Assembly: GCA_900766355.1 (NCBI GenBank)
Contig: CAAFVD010000009.1
Coordinates: 1-64,000, forward strand
Source of the DNA: Candidatus Gastranaerophilales bacterium
GTDB lineage: Bacteria > Cyanobacteriota > Vampirovibrionia > Gastranaerophilales > Gastranaerophilaceae
Direction of reading: 5' to 3'
DNA length: 64,000 bases
Part shown: positions 17,743 to 25,634 of the stretch, one piece after another
Layout: each line of letters starts with the position of its first letter
How positions within the stretch are numbered: position 1 is the first letter of the stretch
The notes under the pieces: generated by a model
Databases searched by the model: none
Told to the model about the DNA's origin: nothing
What the model saw: the letters and a program-made list of their open reading frames with translations, nothing else
Position numbers and translations under genes: made by a program

Positions 17743-19536
17743 ATGAATAAAGATAAAATAAGAAACATAGCAATTATTGCTCACGTTGACCATGGTAAAA
17801 CTACGATGGTTGACTGTATGTTGCAACAAGCTGGTGTTTTTAGAGAAAACCAACAAGTACAAGAACGAGTTTTAGATAGCAACGATTTAGAAAAAGAACG
17901 TGGTATTACAATTCTTTCTAAAAACATTTCAATCAATTATAAGGGTTGCAAAATCAATGTTATAGACACCCCCGGTCACGCAGATTTCGGTGGTGAAGTA
18001 GAACGTGTATTGGGTATGGTAGATGGTGCATTATTAATTGTTGATGCGGCAGAAGGCCCTATGCCACAAACAAGATTTGTATTATCAAAAGCTCTTGAAT
18101 TAGGCATTAAAATCATTGTTGTATTCAACAAGATTGATAAGCCAGCAGCTGACCCTGATATGGCTTTAGATAAAGTGTTCGACTTGTTTACAGAATTAAC
18201 AGATAGAGAAGATTTAATCGACTTCCCTTATTTATATGCAAGTAGTTTGCATGGTTTTGCAATCAAAGATTTGAATGATGAGAGAAAAGATGTAACTCCA
18301 TTGTTAGATGCAATCTTAGAATACATTAAACCACCTGTTGGTGATGCTGAAAAACCACTTCAATTCCAAGCTACAACTCTTGATTATAACGAATATGTAG
18401 GTAGAATTGTTGCAGGTAGAATCGTAAACGGTAAAATATCTTCTCAAGAACAAGTTGCATTATGCAAAGCTGATGGTTCTATAGAACGAGGTAAAATTGC
18501 AAAATTATACGAATTTAAAGATTTAGGTAGAGAAGAAACGGATTCTGCTGAAGCTGGTGATATTGTAGCCATCGCAGGTTTCCCTGATATTCAAATTGGT
18601 GAAACTATTTGTGATATAAACAATCCAGAACCTTTACCTATGATTCATGTTGATGAACCAACTCTACAAATGAATTTTTCTGTAAATGACAGTCCTTTAG
18701 CAGGTACAGAAGGTAAATTTGTAACAAGCCGTCAGTTAAGAAAAAGACTTTATAATGAACTTGAAAAGAACGTTAGTTTGAAGGTTGAAGATACTGATAG
18801 TACAGATGTGTTCAAAGTTAGCGGACGTGGAGAACTTCATTTGGGCATATTGATTGAAACTATGCGTAGAGAAGGTTACGAATTCCAAATCTCAAAACCT
18901 GAAGTTATTATTAAAGAAATAAATGGAGAACAATGCGAACCATTTGAAAATTTAATTGTAGATGTTCCTGATGAAGCCGCTGGTAGTTGTATTGATAGGC
19001 TTTCAGGAAGAAAAGCTACAATGTTAGAAATGAAATCTTCTAACGGCAGAACAAAATTACGATTCTCAATTCCAGCAAGAGGCTTGATTGGTTTCAGAAA
19101 CGAATTTATGCGTATGACTCGTGGTGAAGGTATTATGTGCCATACATTTGATGAATACAAACCTTTCGCAGGAGAAATTCCTAAACAAAGAAGTGGCTCT
19201 ATTCTTGCTTTTGAAACAGGCGAAGCTATTCCTTATGCTCTTGCTCAGTATGAAGATAGAGGAGTGTTCTTTATTACTCCTAAAACAAAAGTATATAGAG
19301 GTATGATTATTGGTGAAGGTAACAAGGCACAAGATATTGCAGTTAATATTTGTAAAACTAAAAAGCTTACAAATATGAGAAGTTCTACTGCTGATGTTAT
19401 GGTAACATTACAAGCACCTAAAACTCTATCTTTAGAAGATTGTATGGAATATATCGGAGATGATGAACTTGTAGAAATCACTCCAGAAAATATCAGAATG
19501 AGAAAAGTTGATTTAGTAAAATTTAGAAGTATCTAA
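17743..19536 (+). CDS. typA: Ribosome-associated translational GTPase TypA/BipA
   Basis: 597 residues, the normal TypA length. It has the G1 loop AHVDHGKTT, switch I ERGITI, G3 DTPGHADFGGEV and G4 NKIDKP. EF-G-like domains III and V and the TypA-specific C-terminal domain follow (SGRGELHLGILIETMRREG, PARGLIGFRNEF). It binds the ribosome as GTPase, helps 50S maturation, and supports growth in cold or stress. It has its own terminator. Confidence 0.97.
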   Translation: MNKDKIRNIAIIAHVDHGKTTMVDCMLQQAGVFRENQQVQERVLDSNDLEKERGITILSKNISINYKGCKINVIDTPGHADFGGEVERVLGMVDGALLIVDAAEGPMPQTRFVLSKALELGIKIIVVFNKIDKPAADPDMALDKVFDLFTELTDREDLIDFPYLYASSLHGFAIKDLNDERKDVTPLLDAILEYIKPPVGDAEKPLQFQATTLDYNEYVGRIVAGRIVNGKISSQEQVALCKADGSIERGKIAKLYEFKDLGREETDSAEAGDIVAIAGFPDIQIGETICDINNPEPLPMIHVDEPTLQMNFSVNDSPLAGTEGKFVTSRQLRKRLYNELEKNVSLKVEDTDSTDVFKVSGRGELHLGILIETMRREGYEFQISKPEVIIKEINGEQCEPFENLIVDVPDEAAGSCIDRLSGRKATMLEMKSSNGRTKLRFSIPARGLIGFRNEFMRMTRGEGIMCHTFDEYKPFAGEIPKQRSGSILAFETGEAIPYALAQYEDRGVFFITPKTKVYRGMIIGEGNKAQDIAVNICKTKKLTNMRSSTADVMVTLQAPKTLSLEDCMEYIGDDELVEITPENIRMRKVDLVKFRSI

Positions 19537-19555
19537 TTTATATTAAATATTAACG

Positions 19556-19592
19556 AAAAGACCAAAGAGATATATTCTCTTTGGTCTTTTTT
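19556..19592 (+). terminator. Intrinsic terminator after typA
   Basis: AAGACCAAAGAGA pairs with TCTCTTTGGTCTT across a short loop and is followed by a T-run. Confidence 0.93.
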
Positions 19593-19675
19593 GTTGTGTT
19601 AGTTTCCAAATAAAAAGACTGCCTAAGCAGTCGTTAAAATTAATTATAGGGAAAAATTATGTTTGAAAAAATCTA

Positions 19676-20479
19676 TTATGAGAACAATTTGAAAGTTTTA
19701 TCAATATTATCACTTCTTACTGTTTTCAATGAATCAATTTCGGTTTTGATAGCACTTCTTTCTGTTTCTGTTTGAGAAAGCATTGTATCATATTGAGAAT
19801 CTTTTCTATTTATTCTCGTTGTTTCAGCTTCATAAGTAGCTTCTGCTTTTTTTAATTCTTTTTCATTCGCAACTTCTGATAACATAGTATCTGTAGCGAC
19901 TGCAACTTCTGTCCAAGCACCTTTTCCGTCGTCTCCACCTTCGGTTTCCCATTTGTGAAGCATAACGTCACCATTTGCTATCATATTAGTTAACCATTCA
20001 GAACTGTCTGCATATCCTGCTACCATTGGTTCTAACTTGTCTTTACCATAAGAACTAAGCAAATCAAACAAATTTTGATAATATGCTTTTTCAGACTCAT
20101 CAGTAGAATCATTAGAACAAGCTTTTACAAATTCATCTTTGTTGGTTGAATTTGCATCAAAGTTATTTTTTATATCAGCTTTTACAATTAAAGTACCTGT
20201 TTTTACACGTTCTAGAGCATATAGGTTTTGAACACCAGCTTTATATCCACCGAACATATTATTAAATGTCGCATCTTTATACGTAATAGAACCATCTGTT
20301 TCTACATATTTATACTGGATTTTTTTAGAATCTAGAGCTGCCATATAGGTATTATAAGCAGCATCGGATTCGTTGGATAACTGTAGCTTTTGAGCTTGTA
20401 TCCTTTGAGCCTGATACTCTATGCGATGCTGTCTTGATGTCAGTTGCAGCAAACGTACCTGTGTAGCGGCTAAACCCAT
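19676..20479 (-). CDS. Coiled-coil protein with MGL-AATQ N-terminus, paralogue of the left-edge gene
   Basis: 267 residues; the ATG has AGGAG upstream, with nearly the same ribosome-site context as its paralogue at 1-659. The N-terminus MGLAATQVRLLQLTSR and the C-terminal coiled coil ending DKTFKLFS are shared. The middle (about 55-190) differs strongly, including a longer acidic insert with NDSTDESEKAYY. Function unknown. Conserved ends around a variable middle suggest the ends mediate assembly or export and the middle is exposed. There is no Sec signal peptide. Confidence 0.8.
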   Translation of the reverse strand: MGLAATQVRLLQLTSRQHRIEYQAQRIQAQKLQLSNESDAAYNTYMAALDSKKIQYKYVETDGSITYKDATFNNMFGGYKAGVQNLYALERVKTGTLIVKADIKNNFDANSTNKDEFVKACSNDSTDESEKAYYQNLFDLLSSYGKDKLEPMVAGYADSSEWLTNMIANGDVMLHKWETEGGDDGKGAWTEVAVATDTMLSEVANEKELKKAEATYEAETTRINRKDSQYDTMLSQTETERSAIKTEIDSLKTVRSDNIDKTFKLFS

Positions 20480-20571
20480 TTTTACTCCTTTTTCTAATTC
20501 TTATATTATGCTTAACGGCATTTTTTCATGAATCTTTAGATATTATTAACAGAATGTTACATTGTTAATTT

Positions 20572-20600
20572 TTGTAACAAATATATAAATAAGCTAGCAT
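20572..20600 (+). promoter_or_regulatory. Promoter of a candidate small RNA, with overlapping inverted repeat
   Basis: TTGTAA (20572-20577), 17-bp spacer, TAGCAT (20595-20600). The inverted repeat TGTTAC (20555-20560) / GTAACA (20574-20579) overlaps the -35 box and could be an operator. Confidence 0.45.
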
Positions 20601-20606
20601 AGAATA

Positions 20607-20712
20607 AGTAAAATGTGTATAATCAGTATATACACAATACAATATAAAAATCCAACTATCACTATCTTTTTAAACCAAGTATGATTCTTTTCAATCATAC
20701 TTTTATTTTTTT
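20607..20712 (+). ncRNA. Candidate small RNA (about 105 nt)
   Basis: It lies in the 353-bp gap between two minus-strand genes. A plus-strand promoter at 20572-20600 is followed by a strong plus-strand terminator at 20677-20712 with no open frame between them. The body contains the hairpin TGTGTATA/TATACACA (20614-20636). The terminator has no T-run on the minus strand, so it must serve a plus-strand transcript. Target unknown. Confidence 0.5.
20677..20712 (+). terminator. Strong plus-strand intrinsic terminator without an upstream gene
   Basis: AAGTATGATT (20677-20686) pairs perfectly with AATCATACTT (20693-20702) and is followed by TTATTTTTTT. Confidence 0.85.
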
Positions 20713-20725
20713 ATTAAGGGTAAAT

Positions 20726-20815
20726 TGTCATTCTGAGATATTTATTCCGAAGAATCTCATGTAAGGCTTGTTAGAGATATTTCGCTATCGCTAAATATAA
20801 CGGAATAAATATAAT
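20726..20815. repeat. Palindromic intergenic repeat-like element
   Basis: ATATTTATTCCG (20738-20749) and CGGAATAAATAT (20801-20812) form perfect 12-bp inverted arms. Between them lie AAGAATCTCATG and TTCGCTATCG, and GTCATTCTGAG precedes the left arm. The wording resembles the dispersed TCATTCTGAG...GAAGAATCTC palindromes found in many genomes. Only one copy is present in this window. Confidence 0.55.
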
Positions 20816-20832
20816 CATTCAGTACAATTCTC

Positions 20833-21456
20833 TTAGAATTCGCAGTATTCTCTAATTGGACATTCATCACATTTTGGCTTTGTTGGTTTACAAACATTTT
20901 GACCATGAGTAACCATTAAAGTATTTATATCCAACCAATATTTTTGAGGTAACTTTTCTCTTAGAGCAAACTCTGTTTCATCAGGAGTTTTGGTTATTAC
21001 ATATCCTATTCTATTAAAAATCCTATGAACATGAACATCTACACATATTGCGGAGATTCCAAAACCTTTTGCTAATACAAGATTTGCTGTTTTTCTTCCA
21101 ACTCCATTAAATTTAGTTAAATTTTCTATCGTGTCAGGAACTTTTCCATTAAGTTTTTCTACAATAGTTTTAGAAAGTTCAATAATTTGTTTTGCTTTGT
21201 TTTTATAAAACCCAACAGGATAAATCGCATTGGCTAAATCACCCTCTGATATATTCATCATTTCCTGAGGGGTTTTTGCTAACTCTAACATACGTAGAGT
21301 TGCAGGATACGTTGTTTTATCATTAGTCCTCAAGCTTAAAATACAAGCTATCAATACCAAATAAGGATTATGAAAGCCCTCCATTAAATTTACAAATTCA
21401 CTCCTTTGTTGATTTGCATTTTGTAAGATTTCAACAATTTTATCAATATTAATCAT
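20833..21456 (-). CDS. nth: Endonuclease III (base-excision DNA glycosylase/AP lyase)
   Basis: 207 residues from the ATG at 21456, whose start overlaps the lpxK stop by 8 nt; a TTG 18 nt upstream is less likely. Signature features are LSLRTNDKTT, the helix-hairpin-helix LTKFNGVGRKTANLVLAK with catalytic Lys, VDVHVHRIFNRIG with catalytic Asp, and a C-terminal [4Fe-4S] cluster motif CKPTKPKCDECPIREYC. It removes oxidised pyrimidines. It is translationally coupled to lpxK, without an obvious functional link. Confidence 0.95.
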   Translation of the reverse strand: MINIDKIVEILQNANQQRSEFVNLMEGFHNPYLVLIACILSLRTNDKTTYPATLRMLELAKTPQEMMNISEGDLANAIYPVGFYKNKAKQIIELSKTIVEKLNGKVPDTIENLTKFNGVGRKTANLVLAKGFGISAICVDVHVHRIFNRIGYVITKTPDETEFALREKLPQKYWLDINTLMVTHGQNVCKPTKPKCDECPIREYCEF

Positions 21457-22474
21457 CTGATAAAAGACCTTCAATATCCAATTGAGTTTTTAATTTGAGT
21501 GCAAAAATATTGTTCATATCAAATTTTGCAAGTTTAACGGCATCTTTTTCTGTCGTAATAATATTTCCTTTTATCTTTGAAATATCAGACTTTGAATATC
21601 TATGATGGTCATCAAATGTTATCTTTTTAAGAATTTCATAATTATTTTCTAAAAATCTGTAAAATTGAGTTGGTTGTCCTATTGCACACATTGCAGTTAC
21701 AGCTTCACCTGAAACTAAATTATCACCTGTTTTGATATTATAAACATAATCAGGAGTTGCGGAACAAACAAACGCATCACATTTGAACTTCTTACCCATT
21801 ATTTTTGCCAGTTTTTCGGCTCTTTGGCTGTCAGTAGATTTATTCATCACAATTAATTTATCTACTCTATCAAACGCTTCTGTTCCTTCTCGCAAAGGGC
21901 CTGCAGGAAGAAGTTTTTCATTTCCAAAACCCATTTCTGAATCAACAAGCAAAATATTCATATCCCGATGTATTTTTCTATGTTGAAAAGCATCATCTAG
22001 AATGATTCTTGTAACACCAAATTTTTCTATTGCATATTTTGAGGCTTTAACTCTATCTTTACATGTCAAAACTGCACACATATTAAGATTTACAGCAAGT
22101 AAATAAGCCTCATCGCCAGCCATATCTGCCGTTTGAAAAAGATTAATACCATCAGAAATAACATTAACTTTTTTATTAGAAAGTTTTCCGCCATATCCTC
22201 TTGTTATAATAGCAACTTTTTCACCTTTTTCAACAAAATACTTAGCCAACGCCATTACAACAGGTGTTTTTCCAACTCCTCCTGTTGTCAAATTTCCAAC
22301 AGAAATAACATTTGCATTAACTTTTTCTTCTTTAAAAATTCCTTTATCATATAAAGTATTTCTTAGTTTTGAAACCAACCCATAAAAAAGTGAAAAGAAT
22401 TCTAATAAGTCAACAAAAAATCCTTCAGCATTTTTATCATAATGAAGTTGTGTAATTTTCGATTTAAAATTCAA
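21449..22474 (-). CDS. lpxK: Tetraacyldisaccharide 4'-kinase (lipid A)
   Basis: 341 residues from a TTG start with AGGTGG 7 nt upstream. The P-loop is in SVGNLTTGGVGKTPVV. Further markers are RGYGG, DDAFQHRKIHRD and PAGPLREG, all typical of LpxK. It phosphorylates the disaccharide to make lipid IVA at the inner membrane. Its presence shows that the organism makes lipid A and therefore has an LPS outer membrane, matching the heptosyltransferase-like genes in this window. Confidence 0.96.
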   Translation of the reverse strand: MNFKSKITQLHYDKNAEGFFVDLLEFFSLFYGLVSKLRNTLYDKGIFKEEKVNANVISVGNLTTGGVGKTPVVMALAKYFVEKGEKVAIITRGYGGKLSNKKVNVISDGINLFQTADMAGDEAYLLAVNLNMCAVLTCKDRVKASKYAIEKFGVTRIILDDAFQHRKIHRDMNILLVDSEMGFGNEKLLPAGPLREGTEAFDRVDKLIVMNKSTDSQRAEKLAKIMGKKFKCDAFVCSATPDYVYNIKTGDNLVSGEAVTAMCAIGQPTQFYRFLENNYEILKKITFDDHHRYSKSDISKIKGNIITTEKDAVKLAKFDMNNIFALKLKTQLDIEGLLSDD

Positions 22475-22537
22475 AACAGACCACCTAATTCCTTAAATAT
22501 ATATTATCATAAAATTTCAAATTAAGAAATAGAAACT

Positions 22538-22573
22538 AAAAAGCGCTCACCAATAGAGAATGAGCGCTTTTAT
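22538..22573. terminator. Intrinsic terminator between minus-strand genes
   Basis: AAAAGCGCTCA pairs with TGAGCGCTTTT around a loop of about 11 nt, with A and T runs on the outer sides so it can act on either strand. It closes the coiled-coil gene at 22594-22935. Confidence 0.85.
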
Positions 22574-22593
22574 ATTTTACGTTTTGAAAAATT

Positions 22594-22935
22594 TTAATAT
22601 TTCAAAAGATTTTGAAAATCTTTTTTCTTTTGTTCCATTTTTTGTTGATGAAGTTTTTTAGCATCTTCCATTTCTTTTTTCTTTGCTTCTTGAGCCTTTT
22701 TTATTTCAGCTTGTCTTTTTTCTTGAGCTTTTTTTATTTCTTCTTGACGTTTCTTTTGAGCTTCTTCACGTTGTTTTTGAGCTTTTTGAGCAGCTTCTCT
22801 TTGAGCTTGCAACTGTCTTTCTTTTTGTGCAACAGGTGCTGTCCATTTATTTACCATCTGTTCAGTATAAGTTGTAGCAGCAATTGCATTTCCAGCAAAA
22901 GACAATACTATTAATGTTGCAACAAGTTTTTTCAT
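22594..22935 (-). CDS. Exported, highly charged coiled-coil protein
   Basis: 113 residues from the ATG at 22935, which has AGGAG upstream. Residues 1-19 (MKKLVATLIVLSFAGNAIA) are a Sec signal peptide with AXA-type cleavage. The mature part is an almost pure Lys/Glu/Gln/Arg/Ala helix of about 70 residues with repeated KKAQEKRQ-like units, consistent with a long coiled coil or single alpha-helix. It probably acts in the periplasm, perhaps as a spacer between membranes or bound to the wall. It diverges from tagA with 64 nt between starts. Specific function unknown. Confidence 0.75.
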   Translation of the reverse strand: MKKLVATLIVLSFAGNAIAATTYTEQMVNKWTAPVAQKERQLQAQREAAQKAQKQREEAQKKRQEEIKKAQEKRQAEIKKAQEAKKKEMEDAKKLHQQKMEQKKKDFQNLLKY

Positions 22936-22986
22936 CTTTTTTCTCCTATAAAAAAAAATACTCTCGTAAGTTTTATGTTTTTTTAG

Positions 22987-22992
22987 TATAAT
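22987..22992 (+). promoter_or_regulatory. -10 box placed for a leaderless tagA mRNA
   Basis: TATAAT ends 7 nt before the tagA ATG at 23000. There is no ribosome site between them. Confidence 0.5.
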
Positions 22993-22999
22993 AATTGTT

Positions 23000-23725
23000 A
23001 TGAAAAGAGTCAAGTTATTAAATTACGAAATAGATACGTTTAATTTTGAAGAAGCCGTTAATTATGCGGGCGAACTTTTAAAGAATGATAAAGTTAATCA
23101 GGTAGTTACAATTAATCCTGAAATGTTTGAAACTGCTCATAAAGATAAAGATTTTTCACAAATTTTAAAAGATGCAGAAATGGTAATACCTGATGGTGTT
23201 GGAGTAAAAATTGGACTAAAAATAATGGGCGAAAATGTTACTCGTATTGCTGGTGTTGATTTTGCAAGACGAATGATTGATTATGCCACTGCTGAAAGAT
23301 ATCCAATTGCTTTAATTGGTGCAAAATCTGAAATTTTAGAAAAAGCTATACTTAATTTAGAATCAGAAGTTGAACACTTAAATATCGCCTATGCACACGA
23401 TGGTTATTTTGACAATTGGGACGAAATATTTGAAAGCCTAAAGAACGCATCTCCAAGATTGATACTTGTAGCTTTAGGTTCTCCTAAACAAGAAAAATTT
23501 ATTTATGAAGCTAAAAAAAGACTTAACCCAGCTTTGATGATTGGTGTTGGTGGTAGTTTTGATGTATGGTCTGGTGTTGTAGAAAGAGCGCCTAAAATAT
23601 ATCAAAAATTAGGATTAGAATGGTTGTATAGAACTATTAAACAACCTGAAAGATTTAAACGAATTTTTCCTACTCTACCATTATTTGTGTTAAAAGTTAT
23701 AAAATATCGTATCGGAGGTAAATAA
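23000..23725 (+). CDS. WecG/TagA/CpsF-family glycosyltransferase (GT26)
   Basis: 241 residues. Family landmarks are VVTINPEMFETAH, IPDGVGV, the RIAGVDF segment, IALIGAKSE, and VALGSPKQEKFI near 150-162, followed by GVGGSFDVWSG. The family transfers N-acetylmannosaminuronic acid or ManNAc onto undecaprenyl-linked GlcNAc in surface polymers. Which polymer is made here is unknown. It heads a tight operon with a transketolase half and an alcohol dehydrogenase, suggesting sugar precursor supply, but this is inference. Confidence 0.9.
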   Translation: MKRVKLLNYEIDTFNFEEAVNYAGELLKNDKVNQVVTINPEMFETAHKDKDFSQILKDAEMVIPDGVGVKIGLKIMGENVTRIAGVDFARRMIDYATAERYPIALIGAKSEILEKAILNLESEVEHLNIAYAHDGYFDNWDEIFESLKNASPRLILVALGSPKQEKFIYEAKKRLNPALMIGVGGSFDVWSGVVERAPKIYQKLGLEWLYRTIKQPERFKRIFPTLPLFVLKVIKYRIGGK

Positions 23726-24546
23726 TGCTTAATACTGAAGAAATTAAACAATTAAAAGAATTGGCAAAAGAATCTAGAATCAATATTTTGGATATGGTTC
23801 ATCACTCTAAATCGGGTCACATCGGTGGAGCATTTTCTGCGACAGATATAATTACTGTACTTTATCATAAATGTATGAACATAACTCCAGAAATGAAAGA
23901 CGATAGAGATAGATTTGTTTTGTCAAAAGGACACGCATCTGCAATTCTTTATTCTGTACTATCTCAAAAAGGATTTTTCCCTAAAGAAGAATTACTAACA
24001 TTTAGAATATTTGGGTCTAGACTTCAAGGACACCCTTGCAAAAAATTATTGAATGGAGTTGAAGTTTCAACAGGTTCTTTAGGACAAGGACTTTCAATCG
24101 GTTGTGGTATGGCTACAGGTTTAAAACTTGATAAAAATCCTGCTCACGTTTTTGTTTATCTAGGTGATGGTGAACTTCAAGAAGGTTCTTGTTGGGAAGC
24201 ATTTATGCAAGCTCCTCACAGAAAATTAAATAATTTAATTGCAATTATTGATAGAAACAGATACCAAATTGATGGTTGCACAGAAGATATTATGTCAATT
24301 GACCCATTAGAAGATAAAATAAAAGCTTTTAACTGGAATACAATTGTTATTGACGGTCATAACATAGAAGAAATTTATGATGCAATAGAAAAAGCTAAAA
24401 ATAACAAATCTGACAAACCAACTGCAATAATTGCAAATACTGTAAAAGGTAAAGGCGTTTCTTTTATGGAAAATACTGCAGCTTGGCATGGTAAAGCTCC
24501 TAATGATGAACAATACGAAAAAGCTATGGCTGAATTAAAGGCATAG
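23725..24546 (+). CDS. Transketolase N-terminal subunit (stand-alone half)
   Basis: 273 residues, with GGAGG before an ATG that overlaps the tagA stop. It carries the thiamine-diphosphate-binding half: SKSGHIGGAFS, SKGHAS, STGSLGQGLS and GDGELQEGSCWEA followed by IDRNRYQIDG (the GDG...N ThDP motif). The C-terminal pyrimidine-binding half needed for activity is not in this window, although the two halves are usually adjacent. The next gene is a dehydrogenase instead. Confidence 0.92.
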   Translation: MLNTEEIKQLKELAKESRINILDMVHHSKSGHIGGAFSATDIITVLYHKCMNITPEMKDDRDRFVLSKGHASAILYSVLSQKGFFPKEELLTFRIFGSRLQGHPCKKLLNGVEVSTGSLGQGLSIGCGMATGLKLDKNPAHVFVYLGDGELQEGSCWEAFMQAPHRKLNNLIAIIDRNRYQIDGCTEDIMSIDPLEDKIKAFNWNTIVIDGHNIEEIYDAIEKAKNNKSDKPTAIIANTVKGKGVSFMENTAAWHGKAPNDEQYEKAMAELKA

Positions 24547-24554
24547 AATTCATT

Positions 24555-25571
24555 ATGAAAGCTGTCGTTCCATATAACTCAGGAATAAAGGTTATAGAAA
24601 AACCTATTCCTGTTATTGAAGATTCAAAAGATGTTATCTTAAAAGTCACTCGTTCTGCAATATGTACGAGTGACTTACATATTATAAACGGAGCAGTACC
24701 TCGTTATATTCCAAACACCGTGTTAGGACACGAATTCACAGGAGAAGTTATTGAAATTGGAGAAAGTGTTACTAAACTAAAAATTGGTGACAGAGTTGCA
24801 GCAAATTGTATAACTTTTTGTGGCGAATGTTGGTTTTGCAGACATGGATTTATAAACAACTGTATTAATGGAGGCTGGGAATTAGGTTGCCGAATTGATG
24901 GTGGACAAGCTGAATATGTTAGAATTCCTTATGCTGATTTTAGCTTGAATAAAATTCCTGATAATGTTTCTTATGACTCAGCTTTATTCGTTGGTGACAT
25001 ATTATCCAGTGGATATTTTGCCGCTGATGGATTAGACATAAAAAAAGGCGATTGTGTAGCAGTTATTGGTGCTGGGCCTGTTGGTTTATGTGCGATGATG
25101 TGTGCAAAATATTTAGGTGCAGAAACAATAATCGCAATTGATATAGATGAACATCGTCTTGATTTTGCTAAAAAATTTGCAGATTATATTATCAATCCAA
25201 ACGAAGTTAATATTGAACAACGCATAAAAGATATCACACCGTACGGAGCTGATGGAATAATTGAAGCTGCTGGAGGTAACAATACGTTTGAATTTGCCTG
25301 GAAAATTGCACGACCAAATGCTACAGTTTTTGTTGTTGCAATGTACGAACAAGCTCAAGTTTTACCATTAGAAAAAATGTATGGGAAAAATTTAACATTT
25401 AAAACTGGTGGCGTTGATGCGATATATTGTGACAAACTATTGCAGCTAATCTCTGAAAATAAAATCTCTACAGATTTTTTAATAAGCAAAACTTTCGCAT
25501 TTAATGATATTGAAAAAGCTTATGAAGAATTCCAACAAAAACATATATATAAAATAGCTTTAAAATTTTAA
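24555..25571 (+). CDS. Zinc-dependent medium-chain alcohol/polyol dehydrogenase
   Basis: 338 residues, 8 nt after the transketolase half. The catalytic zinc site is in CTSDLH and LGHEFTGEV; the structural zinc cysteines are in FCGECWFCRHGFINNC. The NAD(P) Rossmann motif is AVIGAGPVGLCAM. The family includes threonine, sorbitol and ribitol dehydrogenases. Coupling with a ThDP half and TagA suggests use of a sugar or sugar alcohol, but the substrate cannot be read off. A terminator follows. Confidence 0.92.
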   Translation: MKAVVPYNSGIKVIEKPIPVIEDSKDVILKVTRSAICTSDLHIINGAVPRYIPNTVLGHEFTGEVIEIGESVTKLKIGDRVAANCITFCGECWFCRHGFINNCINGGWELGCRIDGGQAEYVRIPYADFSLNKIPDNVSYDSALFVGDILSSGYFAADGLDIKKGDCVAVIGAGPVGLCAMMCAKYLGAETIIAIDIDEHRLDFAKKFADYIINPNEVNIEQRIKDITPYGADGIIEAAGGNNTFEFAWKIARPNATVFVVAMYEQAQVLPLEKMYGKNLTFKTGGVDAIYCDKLLQLISENKISTDFLISKTFAFNDIEKAYEEFQQKHIYKIALKF

Positions 25572-25577
25572 TATTAA

Positions 25578-25612
25578 AAAAATCGACTAATTAATTATTA
25601 GCCGATTTTTAT
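25578..25612 (+). terminator. Intrinsic terminator after the tagA operon
   Basis: AAAAATCG-A-CTAAT pairs with ATTAG-C-CGATTTTT with one mismatch, ending in T-runs. It can also serve the convergent gene at 25635. Confidence 0.88.
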
Positions 25613-25634
25613 TATTAATTATATTATATATTTA

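Noticed and set aside
22612..22914. Phe/Leu-rich 100-codon frame opposite the coiled-coil gene
   Set aside because: It is the antisense reading of Lys/Glu codons and has no ribosome site.
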